This document shows, in pieces, positions 33,660 through 44,009 of a stretch of 64,000 nt of DNA (positions within the stretch are counted from its first letter, which is position 1; each line of letters begins with the position of its first letter). The stretch comes from an uncultured Clostridia bacterium. GTDB taxonomy: Bacteria > Bacillota > Clostridia > Oscillospirales > Acutalibacteraceae. The DNA lies in assembly GCA_944380765.1 (NCBI GenBank), contig CALWIO010000002.1:115149-179148 (forward strand). The letters run 5' to 3'. Both the position numbers and the translations under genes were made by a program. The notes below the pieces were generated by a model, which made no database searches, was not told the DNA's origin, and saw only the letters and a list, made by a program, of their open reading frames with translations.

Positions 33660-34387
33660 CTCAGGGAATTTATTCGGTTGAATCAAACCGCCCGCTTGCG
33701 GAGAGCATATATGAAATGGTGCTGAAAGGCGATACATCAAGCCTTAAAAATCCCGGTCAGTTTATAAATATAAAGCTTGACGGATTTTATCTTCGCCGTC
33801 CCATATCTGTCTGCGACTACAACGAAGAAACAATTACAATAATTTATAAAACCGTAGGTGAGGGCACAAAAGCCATGAGCCTTTTAAAGGAGGGGGCTGT
33901 TTTGGATATTCTCTGCGGTCTCGGGAACGGTTTTGACACTTCAAAAAGCGGAAACGCTCCTGTACTGATAGGCGGAGGTGTCGGAGTACCGCCCATGTAT
34001 AATCTCTGCAAAAAGCTTATATCTCAGGGAAAACAGGTAAAAGTAATCCTCGGATTCAATAAAAAAAGCGAAATGTTTTATGAAGATGAATTTAAAAATC
34101 TCGGCGCAGAGGTCTACGTAACAACCGCGGACGGTTCTTACGGAATAAAAGGCTTTGTCACCGACGCGCTTGAAAATATTGACTACACTTATTTTTATAC
34201 CTGCGGACCTGTGCCTATGTTTAAAGCTGTGGAGTCTGTCGCGGTTACAAGCGGGCAGTACAGTTTTGAGGAAAGAATGGGCTGCGGTTTCGGAGCGTGT
34301 ATGGGCTGTTCATGCAAAACAAAATACGGCAATAAAAGAATCTGCAAGGACGGTCCCGTACTTGAAAGGGAGGAGATAATATGGTAA
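33656..34387 (+). CDS. pyrK: Dihydroorotate dehydrogenase electron-transfer subunit
   Basis: FAD and [2Fe-2S] subunit of 243 aa that passes electrons from PyrD to NAD. It has the FAD-binding RPISVCDY, the NAD-binding GGGVGVPPMYNL, and the C-terminal cluster cysteines in CGFGACMGCSCKT with a fourth in RICKDGP. The ATG at 33656 overlaps the pyrC stop (ATGA) behind GGAGGG, and its end overlaps pyrD by 7 bases. This subunit marks PyrD as class 1B. Confidence 0.96.
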   Translation: MTQGIYSVESNRPLAESIYEMVLKGDTSSLKNPGQFINIKLDGFYLRRPISVCDYNEETITIIYKTVGEGTKAMSLLKEGAVLDILCGLGNGFDTSKSGNAPVLIGGGVGVPPMYNLCKKLISQGKQVKVILGFNKKSEMFYEDEFKNLGAEVYVTTADGSYGIKGFVTDALENIDYTYFYTCGPVPMFKAVESVAVTSGQYSFEERMGCGFGACMGCSCKTKYGNKRICKDGPVLEREEIIW

Positions 34388-35292
34388 ACACTAAAATAAA
34401 TCTTCTCAACACGGTAATTGACAATCCCGTAATTCCCGCGAGCGGCACTTTCGGGTTCGGCTATGAGTTCGCGGAGCTTTACGATATAAATATTCTGGGC
34501 ACATTTTCATTTAAAGGTACAACAAAGGAATCCCGTTTCGGCAACCCAACGCCGAGAATCGCCGAGTGCAAGTCAGGTATGATAAATTCGGTAGGGCTGC
34601 AAAATCCGGGCGTTGAAAAGGTTATAAACGAGGAACTTCCTAAACTGAAAAAGGTGTTCAATAAGCCTGTGATGGCAAATGTAAGCGGATTTTCCCTTGA
34701 CGAATACGCTTACACCTGCGAAAAAATAGACGCGTGCGAACAGGTCGCGTGGATTGAAGTAAATGTATCATGCCCCAATGTTCACAACGGGGGAATGGCG
34801 TTCGGCACTTCACCCGAATCCGCCGCTAAGGTTGTAAAAGCTGTAAAGGCGGTAACGAGCAAACCCATAATAATTAAGCTATCTCCCAATGTAACGGATA
34901 TTGTTACTATTGCAAAGGCCTGCGAAGACGCCGGCGCTGACGGTATAAGCCTTATAAATACCTTGCTTGGAATGAGAATTGACATAAAAACACGCAAGCC
35001 CGTTATTGCCAATAAAATGGGCGGTTTTTCGGGAGACGCCGTTTTTCCTGTAGCGCTCAGAATGGTGTATCAGGTATATGAGGCTGTAAAAATTCCGGTT
35101 ATCGGCATGGGCGGCGTTTCCGGCGTGAACGATGTAATCGAAATGATGCTCGCCGGCGCGTCAGCCGTCCAAATTGGGGCTGCAAATCTTGTCAATCCTT
35201 TTATCTGCAAGGAAATTATCGAGCGGCTGCCCGGTAAACTTGAAGAGTTAAAAATAAATGATATAAATGAAATTATAGGAGGCGCTCACTGA
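34381..35292 (+). CDS. pyrD: Dihydroorotate dehydrogenase, class 1B catalytic subunit
   Basis: FMN enzyme of 303 aa that oxidises dihydroorotate to orotate. The N-terminal [11 protein letters not shown], the catalytic cysteine in [11 protein letters not shown] (Cys as in class 1, not Ser as in class 2), KLSPNV, and the FMN phosphate site GMGGVSG are visible. It overlaps pyrK by 7 bases and pyrF by 1 base, matching their heterotetrameric assembly. Confidence 0.96.
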   Translation: MVNTKINLLNTVIDNPVIPASGTFGFGYEFAELYDINILGTFSFKGTTKESRFGNPTPRIAECKSGMINSVGLQNPGVEKVINEELPKLKKVFNKPVMANVSGFSLDEYAYTCEKIDACEQVAWIEVNVSCPNVHNGGMAFGTSPESAAKVVKAVKAVTSKPIIIKLSPNVTDIVTIAKACEDAGADGISLINTLLGMRIDIKTRKPVIANKMGGFSGDAVFPVALRMVYQVYEAVKIPVIGMGGVSGVNDVIEMMLAGASAVQIGAANLVNPFICKEIIERLPGKLEELKINDINEIIGGAH

Positions 35293-35990
35293 TGGGAAAA
35301 GATGTAATAGTTGCCTGCGATTTTTCAAGCAAGGCAGATGTTATGAATTTTCTTGACAAGTTCAAAGACGAAAAACCCTTTGTAAAAATTGGAATGGAGC
35401 TGTTTTATTCCGAGGGGCCGTCCATTGTCAGCGAAATTAAAGCGAGAGGTCACAAAATCTTTCTTGATTTAAAGCTTCACGATATACCAAATACTGTCAA
35501 GAAGTCTATGGCCGTACTGTCCGGACTTGATGTTGATATGACAAACCTTCACGCCGGCGGAGGAATCCCCATGATGGAAGCCGCACTTGAAGGGCTGACA
35601 AGACCTGACGGCACAAGGCCGCTGCTTATTGCGGTTACTCAGCTTACCTCTACCAGCCAGGAAATAATGGAGCGCGACCTTTTAATTGATAAACCGATTG
35701 ACGAGGTTGTTATGCACTATGCCCATAACGCGAAAACAGCCGGCCTTGACGGCGTTGTTTGTTCTCCCCGTGAGGCGGACAATGTGCATGAAAAATGTTC
35801 TCAGTCGTTTCTCACGGTGACTCCCGGAATCCGTTTTGCCGACGGCGATGTAGGCGACCAGGTAAGGGTGATGACGCCCGAAAAGGCAAAGCTTAACGGT
35901 TCAGATTACATCGTAGTCGGCAGACCTATTACTGCCGCCGAGGACCCGGTAGCAGCTTACAAAAGATGCGTAAAAGAATTTGTTGATTAA
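35292..35990 (+). CDS. pyrF: Orotidine 5'-phosphate decarboxylase
   Basis: Decarboxylates OMP to UMP; 232 aa, type 1. The catalytic Lys-Asp array is in [15 protein letters not shown], and the phosphate-binding end is in TPGIR and IVVGRPIT. Translation start and pyrD stop overlap by one base. Here pyrF precedes pyrE, the enzyme that makes its substrate. Confidence 0.96.
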   Translation: MGKDVIVACDFSSKADVMNFLDKFKDEKPFVKIGMELFYSEGPSIVSEIKARGHKIFLDLKLHDIPNTVKKSMAVLSGLDVDMTNLHAGGGIPMMEAALEGLTRPDGTRPLLIAVTQLTSTSQEIMERDLLIDKPIDEVVMHYAHNAKTAGLDGVVCSPREADNVHEKCSQSFLTVTPGIRFADGDVGDQVRVMTPEKAKLNGSDYIVVGRPITAAEDPVAAYKRCVKEFVD

Positions 35991-36002
35991 GGAGACAGAG
36001 TC

Positions 36003-36635
36003 ATGAAAAAAACTATTGCCAAGGATTTGCTTTCAATCAACGCGGTTTTTCTCCGCCCGGACAAGCCCTTTATATGGGCGAGCGGAATAAAAAGCCCCGT
36101 TTACTGCGATAACCGTCTTACTTTAACCGCTCCGCTTGTAAGAAACGATGTCGAACACGGTCTTGCCCAGCTTGTAAAAAACAATTTTCCTGAGGCTCAG
36201 GTGCTTATGGGCACAAGCACGGCCGGCATAGCTCACGCGGCTATTGTAGGTCATCTTCTCGGACTGCCTATGGGTTATGTGCGTTCCGGCAACAAGGACC
36301 ATGGCAGAGGCAACCGGATTGAGGGTAAACTCGAAAAAGGACAGAAGGTTGTTGTTGTTGAAGACCTTATTTCTACGGGAGGCAGCGTAATTGAAGTAGT
36401 TGACGCCCTGCGTGAGGCGGGCGCCGATGTTCTCGGCGTTGTCAGCATATTTACTTACGGTATGAAAAAAGGTCTTGAAAGGCTTGCCGCGGCTGATGTG
36501 CGCAATATAAGCCTTACGGATTTTGATACTGTTTGCCGGGTTGCCGCTCAGACCGGATATATTAAAGAAGAGGATATTAAAAAACTGATTGCTTTCAGGG
36601 ATAATCCGTCTGATGAAAGCTGGATTGGAGCGTAA
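36003..36635 (+). CDS. pyrE: Orotate phosphoribosyltransferase
   Basis: Joins orotate and PRPP to form OMP; 210 aa. The PRPP-binding loop [13 protein letters not shown] is clear, with [10 protein letters not shown] at the N-terminus and the flexible-loop basic segment [13 protein letters not shown] strong AAGGAGA precedes the ATG, 12 bases after pyrF. Confidence 0.96.
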   Translation: MKKTIAKDLLSINAVFLRPDKPFIWASGIKSPVYCDNRLTLTAPLVRNDVEHGLAQLVKNNFPEAQVLMGTSTAGIAHAAIVGHLLGLPMGYVRSGNKDHGRGNRIEGKLEKGQKVVVVEDLISTGGSVIEVVDALREAGADVLGVVSIFTYGMKKGLERLAAADVRNISLTDFDTVCRVAAQTGYIKEEDIKKLIAFRDNPSDESWIGA

Positions 36636-36638
36636 GGT

Positions 36639-37553
36639 ATGAGAAGTCTTATTGACATTCAGGAGCTGTCTCCCGAAGAGATTGACAGACTGATTGCCGT
36701 TGCTGACGATATAATTGAAAATCCCGGAAAATACGCTCATAAATGCGAGGGCAAGAAGCTTGCGACTCTCTTTTTTGAGCCTTCCACCCGTACAAGGCTA
36801 AGTTTTGAAGCGGCTATGTATGATCTGGGCGGTCACGTGCTGGGATTTTCCGAAGCGCAGAGCTCTTCATCTGCAAAAGGCGAAAGCGTAGCCGATACTG
36901 TCAGAACAGTAAGCTATTACGCCGATATAATAGCCATGCGCCACCCGAAAGAGGGAGCGCCCATGGTTGCCGCTATGAACTGCGATATTCCTATAATCAA
37001 CGCGGGCGACGGCGGGCACAATCACCCCACTCAAACTCTTACCGACCTGCTTACAATCAAGCGTGAAAAAGGGCGTTTTGACAATCTTACAATAGGCTTC
37101 TGCGGCGACTTGAAATTCGGAAGAACCGTACATTCTTTAATTGGAGCCATGTCGAGATATAAAAATGTACGCATGGTGCTGATTTCGCCTGACGAGCTTA
37201 AAATTCCCGATTATGTAAAGCAAACCGTGCTTGATGAAAAGGGGATTGAATATACAGAAACCAACTCCCTTGATGAGGCAATGTCCGGTCTTGATATTCT
37301 TTATATGACCCGTGTTCAAAGGGAAAGATTTTTCAATGAGCAGGACTATATTCGTCTGAAAGACAGCTATGTGCTCACGCCCGAAAAGCTGAAAACGGCA
37401 AAATCCGATTTGGCGATAATGCACCCGCTGCCGCGCGTAAACGAAATTTCCGTTGCGGTTGATAAGGACAGCCGAGCGTGTTACTTTAAGCAGGTAAAGA
37501 ACGGGAAATTCATAAGAATGGCGCTTATTATGATGCTTCTGGGGGTGGAATAG
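36639..37553 (+). CDS. pyrB: Aspartate carbamoyltransferase catalytic subunit
   Basis: Condenses carbamoyl phosphate and aspartate; 304 aa. The carbamoyl-phosphate site [12 protein letters not shown], the 80s-loop SSSAKGES, and HPLPRVNEI are present. The regulatory subunit gene follows after 3 bases, so the enzyme is probably the allosteric PyrBI type. Confidence 0.96.
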   Translation: MRSLIDIQELSPEEIDRLIAVADDIIENPGKYAHKCEGKKLATLFFEPSTRTRLSFEAAMYDLGGHVLGFSEAQSSSSAKGESVADTVRTVSYYADIIAMRHPKEGAPMVAAMNCDIPIINAGDGGHNHPTQTLTDLLTIKREKGRFDNLTIGFCGDLKFGRTVHSLIGAMSRYKNVRMVLISPDELKIPDYVKQTVLDEKGIEYTETNSLDEAMSGLDILYMTRVQRERFFNEQDYIRLKDSYVLTPEKLKTAKSDLAIMHPLPRVNEISVAVDKDSRACYFKQVKNGKFIRMALIMMLLGVE

Positions 37554-37556
37554 TCA

Positions 37557-37973
37557 ATGATTATAGGACAGATTAAAAACGGTATCGTTCTTGACCACAT
37601 TACGGCAGGAAAAGGTATGATACTTTATAATTTTTTGGGGCTTGACAAGCTTGAATGTCAGGTGGCGCTCATCAAAAACGCCGAGAGCGTTAAAATGGGC
37701 AGAAAAGATATTATAAAAATTGACAAGGTTATTGATATTAACTTTGACGCGCTTGGTTACCTTGACCCCGGCGTTACCGTCAATATTATTAAAGACGGGA
37801 AGCTCGCAAAGAGAGAAAGCACTGACACTCCTGAGAAAATCGTTAATGTAATAAAATGTAAAAATCCGCGCTGTATCACGACCGTAGAGCAGGAACTTCC
37901 GCATATTTTCGTTTTAAAGGATAAAGAACGCAGGATTTACCGCTGTCTTTACTGTGAAAGCAGAGCAAAATAA
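37557..37973 (+). CDS. pyrI: Aspartate carbamoyltransferase regulatory subunit
   Basis: 138-aa regulatory chain: a nucleotide-binding N-terminal domain (GIVLDHITAGKG, Lys/His contacts for CTP/ATP) and a C-terminal zinc domain with four cysteines, CKNPRC ... CLYC. It binds PyrB and confers feedback control by nucleotides. PyrI is typical of enterobacteria and archaea and is also found in clostridia, but is absent from B. subtilis. Last gene of the pyr operon; no terminator hairpin is obvious before the next promoter at 38044. Confidence 0.95.
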   Translation: MIIGQIKNGIVLDHITAGKGMILYNFLGLDKLECQVALIKNAESVKMGRKDIIKIDKVIDINFDALGYLDPGVTVNIIKDGKLAKRESTDTPEKIVNVIKCKNPRCITTVEQELPHIFVLKDKERRIYRCLYCESRAK

Positions 37974-38043
37974 TAACCAAAAAACAAACGGGAACGGCCG
38001 CTAATTTTGTTATACGGACTGCCCCAAATATAGGCAATCTTAA

Positions 38044-38073
38044 TTGACAATTATCGGCAGAATATACTATAAT
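38044..38073 (+). promoter_or_regulatory. Promoter of the pur operon
   Basis: Perfect TTGACA (38044-38049) and perfect TATAAT (38068-38073) with an 18-base spacer, just upstream of the ZTP riboswitch. Confidence 0.75.
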
Positions 38074-38090
38074 ATTCTTACAATTTTACT

Positions 38091-38166
38091 TACCGTGTGA
38101 CTGACGGATTAGTGGAGTACCACAGAGGAGCACGGCAAAGTGTTATGCCGACCGTCTGGGCAGTCT
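38091..38166 (+). promoter_or_regulatory. ZTP (pfl) riboswitch aptamer upstream of purE
   Basis: The sequence shows the conserved pfl features in order. The P1 strands are CCGTG (38093-38097) and CACGG (38131-38135). Between them are GTGACTGACGG, then GTGGAGTACCAC, then GAGGAGCAC. A variable linker follows, then CCG-CC-like bases and the hallmark CTGGGCA (38156-38162). This class senses ZMP/ZTP, which accumulates when 10-formyltetrahydrofolate is short, and typically turns on purine and folate genes. It leads directly into a terminator and purE. The identification rests on remembered consensus. Confidence 0.9.
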
Positions 38167-38202
38167 TTTCCGTTGTTTCGGGAGAGTGCTGTCCTTTTTT
38201 AT
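38158..38202 (+). terminator. Riboswitch-controlled terminator before purE
   Basis: GGGCAG (38158-38163) can pair with CTGTCC (38189-38194), with further mostly paired bases inside, followed by a T-run (38195-38201). The 5' arm uses GGGCA of the aptamer's conserved CTGGGCA, so aptamer folding and termination exclude each other. Ligand binding should therefore switch the operon on. Confidence 0.85.
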
Positions 38203-38218
38203 TTTCAGGAGGTTTGTT

Positions 38219-38713
38219 ATGAAAAAAGTCGGAATTATAATGGGAAGCGATTCGGACCTTCCGGTAGTTGAAAAAGCTATAAACACGCTTAAAGACCTTG
38301 AAATACCTTTTGAGGTTCATGTATTTTCGGCGCACAGAACGCCTGTTGAGGCAAAAAATTTCTCCGAAACCGCGAGAGAAAACGGTTTCGGCGTAATTAT
38401 CGCCGCGGCCGGTATGGCAGCTCATCTTGCAGGCGCGATAGCCGCTAACACGACTCTGCCGGTTATCGGAATACCGGTCAAAGGTTCCGCTCTTGACGGT
38501 ATGGACGCTCTTCTTTCAACTGTTCAGATGCCCAGCGGCATACCCGTCGCTACCGTGGCGATAAACGGAGCGGCAAACGCGGCGTTCCTCGCTGCGCAGA
38601 TACTTGCTGTCAGCGACCCGGCAATAGCCGCAAAGCTTAAAGAGAAAAGAGACGCCGGCAAAAATTCGGTTATAGAAAAAAATAAAGCTGTAGAAGAAAA
38701 ATACAACAAATAA
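38219..38713 (+). CDS. purE: N5-carboxyaminoimidazole ribonucleotide mutase (PurE class I type)
   Basis: 164-aa enzyme converting N5-CAIR to CAIR. It shows [12 protein letters not shown], the SAHRTP motif and [10 protein letters not shown], which place it with class I rather than the CO2-using class II. Class I normally works with PurK, which is not in this operon or window. ATG 38219 follows AGGAGG. First gene of the pur operon, with purC 14 bases downstream. Confidence 0.94.
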   Translation: MKKVGIIMGSDSDLPVVEKAINTLKDLEIPFEVHVFSAHRTPVEAKNFSETARENGFGVIIAAAGMAAHLAGAIAANTTLPVIGIPVKGSALDGMDALLSTVQMPSGIPVATVAINGAANAAFLAAQILAVSDPAIAAKLKEKRDAGKNSVIEKNKAVEEKYNK

Positions 38714-38727
38714 CAGGAGGCTTTTTT

Positions 38728-39435
38728 ATGAAAAAACTTGAACAGATGTATGAGGGCAAGGCAAAAAAGGTCTTTGCCACCGATGATGAAAATTACTGCA
38801 TTGTGTCTTATAAAGATGACGCTACCGCTTTTAACGGACTTAAAAAAGGCACTATTGCCGGCAAAGGCGTTGTAAACAACAAAATGTCAAACTATCTTAT
38901 GGCTCTTCTTGAAAAAACCGGCGTTCCCACACATTTTGTTGAAGAGCTCAACGACAGGGAAACCGTAGTAAAAAAGGTTACAATTGTTCCTCTTGAAGTT
39001 ATCGTAAGAAATGTTGCCGCAGGCTCATTCTCAAAGCGTTTGGGCGTAGCCGAGGGTACTCCTCTTAAAACAACCGTGCTTGAATACTGCTACAAAGATG
39101 ACGCTCTCGGCGACCCCATGGTAAATGATTATCACATTCTCGCTATGGGTTACGCAACCAAGGAAGAGCTTGATACAATAGCTGACTACACTTTCAAAAT
39201 CAACGAGTTTTTGAAGGATTTCTTTAAGAAAATAAATGTTGACCTCATCGACTTCAAAATAGAGTTCGGCAAAACTCCCGACGGCAAAATTATCCTCGCA
39301 GACGAAATTTCACCCGACACCTGCCGTTTCTGGGACGCCACAACTCACGAAAAGCTCGACAAAGACCGTTTCCGCCGCGATTTAGGCGGAGTTGAAGACG
39401 CATATAACGAGATGATGAAAAGAATTTTCGGCTGA
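38728..39435 (+). CDS. purC: SAICAR synthetase
   Basis: Couples CAIR and aspartate using ATP; 235 aa. Family motifs include YEGKAKKVF, the phosphate-contacting VRNVAAGSF, and [14 protein letters not shown]. It starts behind AGGAGG and follows purE, the usual order. Confidence 0.97.
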   Translation: MKKLEQMYEGKAKKVFATDDENYCIVSYKDDATAFNGLKKGTIAGKGVVNNKMSNYLMALLEKTGVPTHFVEELNDRETVVKKVTIVPLEVIVRNVAAGSFSKRLGVAEGTPLKTTVLEYCYKDDALGDPMVNDYHILAMGYATKEELDTIADYTFKINEFLKDFFKKINVDLIDFKIEFGKTPDGKIILADEISPDTCRFWDATTHEKLDKDRFRRDLGGVEDAYNEMMKRIFG

Positions 39436-39453
39436 TAATCGGGAGATGATTTA

Positions 39454-40878
39454 ATGGGCGGTTTTTTTGGCGTTGTTTCAAAGTCCGACGCGGTGCTTGA
39501 CACCTTTTTCGGCGTTGACTATCACTCGCATCTCGGCACACGCAGAGCGGGAATGGCTGCATATAATCCCGAAACGGGTTTGCAGCGTAAAATTCATAAA
39601 ATTGAAAACTCCCCGTTCAGAACCAAATTTGAGAATATTTTAAATCAGATGAAAGGCAATTCTGCGATTGGCTGCATAAGCGATACTGACGCTCAGCCGC
39701 TGCTTATGCGCTCAAACCTCGGCAATTACGCTATTTCCACTATCGGAATAATAAATAACAGCGACGAGCTTGTTGAGCAGTACCTCTCATTCAGCGGCGG
39801 TCATTTCGGAGCCATGACAAGCACGGGAATTAACGCGACAGAGCTTGTTTCCGCAATGATTGACCAGAAAAGCTCATTTGAAGAGGGTATAGCTTTCGCC
39901 CAGGGACTTATTGACGGCACCGCTTCGATTCTTATACTGAAAGACGACGGCAATATCATAGCCGCGCGCGACAAACTCGGCAGACTTCCTGTACTTATCG
40001 GCAGGCGTGAAGACGGTTACTGCGTTTCTTTTGAGGATTTTGCCTACAAAAAACTCGGATTTTCCGATTATAAAGAGCTCGGCCCCGGCGAAATAGTCGA
40101 GCTTTCGGCTGACGGGGTAAAGGTTTTAAAAGAACCCGGCAAAAAGAAAAAAATCTGCGCTTTTCTTTGGTCGTACTACGGTTATCCCACTTCCTGCTAT
40201 GAGGGCAGAAATGTTGAGCTGATGCGCTATGAAAACGGCAAAATCATGGCAAGAAAAGACAAGGAACTCGGCATAGCGCAGGATATTGATTATGTCAGCG
40301 GTGTGCCTGATTCCGGAACGCCGCATGCGATAGGCTACGCTAATGAAAGCCAGATTCCTTTTGCAAGACCTTTTATAAAATATACGCCTACATGGCCGCG
40401 CAGCTTTATGCCGGCAAACCAGCAGGAGCGTAACCGTGTTGCCAAAATGAAACAGATTCCGATACATGAGCTGATTCAGGGGAAAAAGCTGCTTTTTGTT
40501 GACGATAGTATTGTAAGAGGAACGCAGCTTCGCGAAACCGTTGAGTTCCTGTATGAAAACGGAGCAAAAGAAGTTCACATGCGTTCGGCATGTCCGCCGA
40601 TTATGTACGGCTGTAAGTACCTTAACTTTTCAAGAGCGACCTCAGACCTTGAACTTATTTCAAGAAGCACGATAATGGAGCTTGAAGGCGAAGAGGGCTT
40701 CAACCATCTTGAAGAATACAGCGACGCATCAACCGAGCGCGGCGCAAATCTGAGAAAAGCGATATGCAAAAAACTGAACTTTGATTCGCTTGAATTTCAA
40801 TCATTGGAGGGAATCGTCCAAGCGATAGGACTTCCCGAAGACGAAATCTGCACATACTGCTGGAACGGCAAAGGCTGA
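39454..40878 (+). CDS. PurF paralogue without the glutaminase cysteine
   Basis: Amidophosphoribosyltransferase-like protein of 474 aa. It has the Ntn-glutaminase fold region followed by a phosphoribosyltransferase domain with the PRPP motif [13 protein letters not shown], and C-terminal cysteines (CTYCWNG) recalling the Fe-S cysteines of Bacillus-type PurF. The N-terminus reads MGGFFGVVS where active enzymes read CGIFGV or CGVFGV, so the catalytic Cys is Gly and glutamine hydrolysis is not expected. The PRPP domain looks intact, so ammonia-dependent activity or a regulatory partnership with the downstream PurF is possible. It is 11 bases upstream of purF. Confidence 0.88.
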   Translation: MGGFFGVVSKSDAVLDTFFGVDYHSHLGTRRAGMAAYNPETGLQRKIHKIENSPFRTKFENILNQMKGNSAIGCISDTDAQPLLMRSNLGNYAISTIGIINNSDELVEQYLSFSGGHFGAMTSTGINATELVSAMIDQKSSFEEGIAFAQGLIDGTASILILKDDGNIIAARDKLGRLPVLIGRREDGYCVSFEDFAYKKLGFSDYKELGPGEIVELSADGVKVLKEPGKKKKICAFLWSYYGYPTSCYEGRNVELMRYENGKIMARKDKELGIAQDIDYVSGVPDSGTPHAIGYANESQIPFARPFIKYTPTWPRSFMPANQQERNRVAKMKQIPIHELIQGKKLLFVDDSIVRGTQLRETVEFLYENGAKEVHMRSACPPIMYGCKYLNFSRATSDLELISRSTIMELEGEEGFNHLEEYSDASTERGANLRKAICKKLNFDSLEFQSLEGIVQAIGLPEDEICTYCWNGKG

Positions 40879-40889
40879 GGAGAAAAAAA

Positions 40890-42341
40890 TTGAGAAAAAT
40901 CAATGAAGAATGCGGAGTTTTCGGAGTTTACGGCAGCGCCGGCGGTGAAGCCGCGCGCCTTACATATTACGGGCTTTACGCTCTGCAACACAGAGGGCAG
41001 GAGGCCTGCGGAATTGTTGTAAACGATGACGGGCTTTTTGAAAGTTATAAGGATACCGGGCTTGTAAACGATGTTTTTACGCCTGATGTTTTGTCAAGGT
41101 TAGGAAACGGCGGCAGCGCTGTCGGTCATGTCCGGTACGGAACAACAGGAAACAATGACCGTTCCAACGCTCAGCCGATAGTTGTAAACCATATTAAAGG
41201 CAGAATGGCGCTTGCTCATAACGGCAACCTCGTAAACTCCTTTGAACTGCGTTCCGAATTGGAGCTTCAAGGCTCCATATTTCACACCACAAGCGACACT
41301 GAGGTAATTTCATATATTATAACTAAGGAGCGGCTGACAGCAGGTTCCATTGAAGAAGCGGTCAATAAAGCTATGTACCGCATAAAGGGAGCGTATTCCC
41401 TTGTTATAATGTCACCGTCAAAGCTTATTGCCGTTCGTGACGAAAACGGATTCAGACCGCTGTGTTACGGCAGAACCGACGACGGCACATATATCGTCGC
41501 TTCCGAATCATGCGCTCTTGACGCAGTCGGCGCCGAATTTATAAGGGACATACTTCCCGGTGAAATTGTAATTTTTGATAAAGGCGGCGTGCGTTCAATA
41601 AAGGACCACTGCGACAAGGCGGCTCATTCACTGTGCGTGTTTGAATACATATATTTTGCCCGTCCTGATTCGGTAATTGACGGCTGCTGCGTTCACACCG
41701 CAAGAGCGAGGGCAGGCGCGTTTTTAGCGCTTGAACACCCGGTTCAGGCTGATGTGGTAATAGGTGTTCCCGATTCGGGGCTTGACGCCGCCGTTGGTTA
41801 CTCAAAACAATCCGGAATACCTTATGAAATTGGTTTTATTAAAAACAAATATATAGGCAGAACCTTCATAGCTCCCGGTCAGAAAACAAGGGAAGACAAG
41901 GTCAGAATTAAGCTGAATCCCATTTCTGATGTAGTGAAAGGAAAGCGCGTTGTGCTTATAGACGATTCCATTGTACGCGGTACAACAAGCGCGCGAATTG
42001 TCCGTTTGCTGCGTAACGCGGGCGCTACCGAAATTCACATGAGAGTTTCCGCGCCGCCTTTCATGAATCCCTGCTACTACGGCACGGATATTGATTCCCG
42101 CGAAAATCTTATAGCCTGTCATCACAGCGTACAGGAAACGGCAAAGATAATAGGAGCCGACTCGCTGGGTTATTTAAGCGTTGAAAGCGCTAAGAAGCTC
42201 GCTTTCGGCGACGGGGGAAAAGGCTACTGCACAGCTTGTTTTGACGGCGTTTATCCGGGAGGCGTGCCGAGCAAAACGGGCAAGAACAGATTTGAAAAGA
42301 AAATAAGCGATAATAAAACGGAGGATAATCAAAATGAATAA
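40890..42341 (+). CDS. purF: Amidophosphoribosyltransferase
   Basis: Commits PRPP to purine synthesis using glutamine; 483 aa. A short propeptide (MRKINEE) precedes CGVFGVYG, so Cys8 becomes the N-terminal nucleophile after cleavage, as in B. subtilis. The PRPP site is [13 protein letters not shown]. The C-terminal CTACFDG and other cysteines fit an Fe-S cluster type. The TTG start follows GAGGAG; the 3' end overlaps purM by 8 bases. Confidence 0.96.
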   Translation: MRKINEECGVFGVYGSAGGEAARLTYYGLYALQHRGQEACGIVVNDDGLFESYKDTGLVNDVFTPDVLSRLGNGGSAVGHVRYGTTGNNDRSNAQPIVVNHIKGRMALAHNGNLVNSFELRSELELQGSIFHTTSDTEVISYIITKERLTAGSIEEAVNKAMYRIKGAYSLVIMSPSKLIAVRDENGFRPLCYGRTDDGTYIVASESCALDAVGAEFIRDILPGEIVIFDKGGVRSIKDHCDKAAHSLCVFEYIYFARPDSVIDGCCVHTARARAGAFLALEHPVQADVVIGVPDSGLDAAVGYSKQSGIPYEIGFIKNKYIGRTFIAPGQKTREDKVRIKLNPISDVVKGKRVVLIDDSIVRGTTSARIVRLLRNAGATEIHMRVSAPPFMNPCYYGTDIDSRENLIACHHSVQETAKIIGADSLGYLSVESAKKLAFGDGGKGYCTACFDGVYPGGVPSKTGKNRFEKKISDNKTEDNQNE

Positions 42342-43371
42342 TTCAAGGTCCGAAAGTTACGCTGCGGCAGGCGTTGATATTACCGCCGGTTACAAAGCTG
42401 TTGAACTTATGAAAAAACATATAGCCAAAACTTTGACAGACGGAGTTGTATCAGATGTCGGCGGATTCGGCGGACTCTTTGAGATTCCCGAAGGCTATAA
42501 AAAGCCTGTGCTTGTAAGCGGTACAGACGGCGTTGGCACAAAGCTGAAAATCGCTTTTCTTATGGATAAACACTCAACAGTAGGCATTGACTGCGTTGCT
42601 ATGTGCGTAAACGATATAATCTGCTGCGGAGCAAAGCCTCTGTTTTTCCTTGACTATATTGCCTGCGGCAAAAATGTTCCCGAAAGAATAGCGGACATTG
42701 TTTCGGGCGTTGCCGACGGCTGCGTTCAGTCGGGCGCCGCGCTTATCGGCGGCGAAACCGCGGAAATGCCCGGCTTTTACCCTGTTGACGAATATGACCT
42801 TGCCGGTTTTTCGGTAGGAATTGTTGACAAGGACAAAATACTTGATAATTCAACCGTAAAAGAGGGCGACACGATAATTGCGCTTCCTTCAAGCGGCGTT
42901 CACTCAAACGGATTTTCGCTTGTTAGAAAAGTTTTTGATATTGAAAACGCCGATTTAAAATCACCTAATGAAAAACTCGGCGGCAAATCAATAGGCGAAG
43001 CCTTGCTTGCTCCCACAAAAATATATGTAAAACCCATGCTGGCGCTCTTTGAGCAAGTTAAAGTAAAAGCGGTTTCACATATTACGGGCGGAGGCTTTTA
43101 CGAAAATATTCCCAGGAGTCTGCCCAAAGGATATTCGGCAAAAATCGACAAAGCTTCACTTAAAATACTTCCTATATTCGACCTTATTATGGAAACCGGA
43201 AATATTCCGTTAAGAGATATGTTCAACACCTTTAATATGGGCGTGGGCATGAGCGTTACTGTTGACAGCAATGACGCTGATAAGACGCTTTCCGTTCTCA
43301 GGGAAAACGGTGAGGACGCATATGTTATAGGAACAGTTGTAAAGAGCGATGAGGGAGTTATAATCGAGTAA
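42334..43371 (+). CDS. purM: AIR synthetase
   Basis: ATP-dependent ring closure of FGAM to AIR; 345 aa. The PurM-superfamily motifs are [33 protein letters not shown], and [13 protein letters not shown] with the C-terminal [13 protein letters not shown]. It overlaps the purF end by 8 bases and is followed by purN after 2 bases. Confidence 0.96.
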   Translation: MNNSRSESYAAAGVDITAGYKAVELMKKHIAKTLTDGVVSDVGGFGGLFEIPEGYKKPVLVSGTDGVGTKLKIAFLMDKHSTVGIDCVAMCVNDIICCGAKPLFFLDYIACGKNVPERIADIVSGVADGCVQSGAALIGGETAEMPGFYPVDEYDLAGFSVGIVDKDKILDNSTVKEGDTIIALPSSGVHSNGFSLVRKVFDIENADLKSPNEKLGGKSIGEALLAPTKIYVKPMLALFEQVKVKAVSHITGGGFYENIPRSLPKGYSAKIDKASLKILPIFDLIMETGNIPLRDMFNTFNMGVGMSVTVDSNDADKTLSVLRENGEDAYVIGTVVKSDEGVIIE

Positions 43372-43373
43372 TT

Positions 43374-44000
<627 letters not shown>

Positions 44001-44009
44001 GAAAAATAT

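Noticed and set aside
37974..38043. Terminator after pyrI
   Set aside because: I looked for a GC-rich stem with a T-run and did not find one; read-through into the pur leader is possible.
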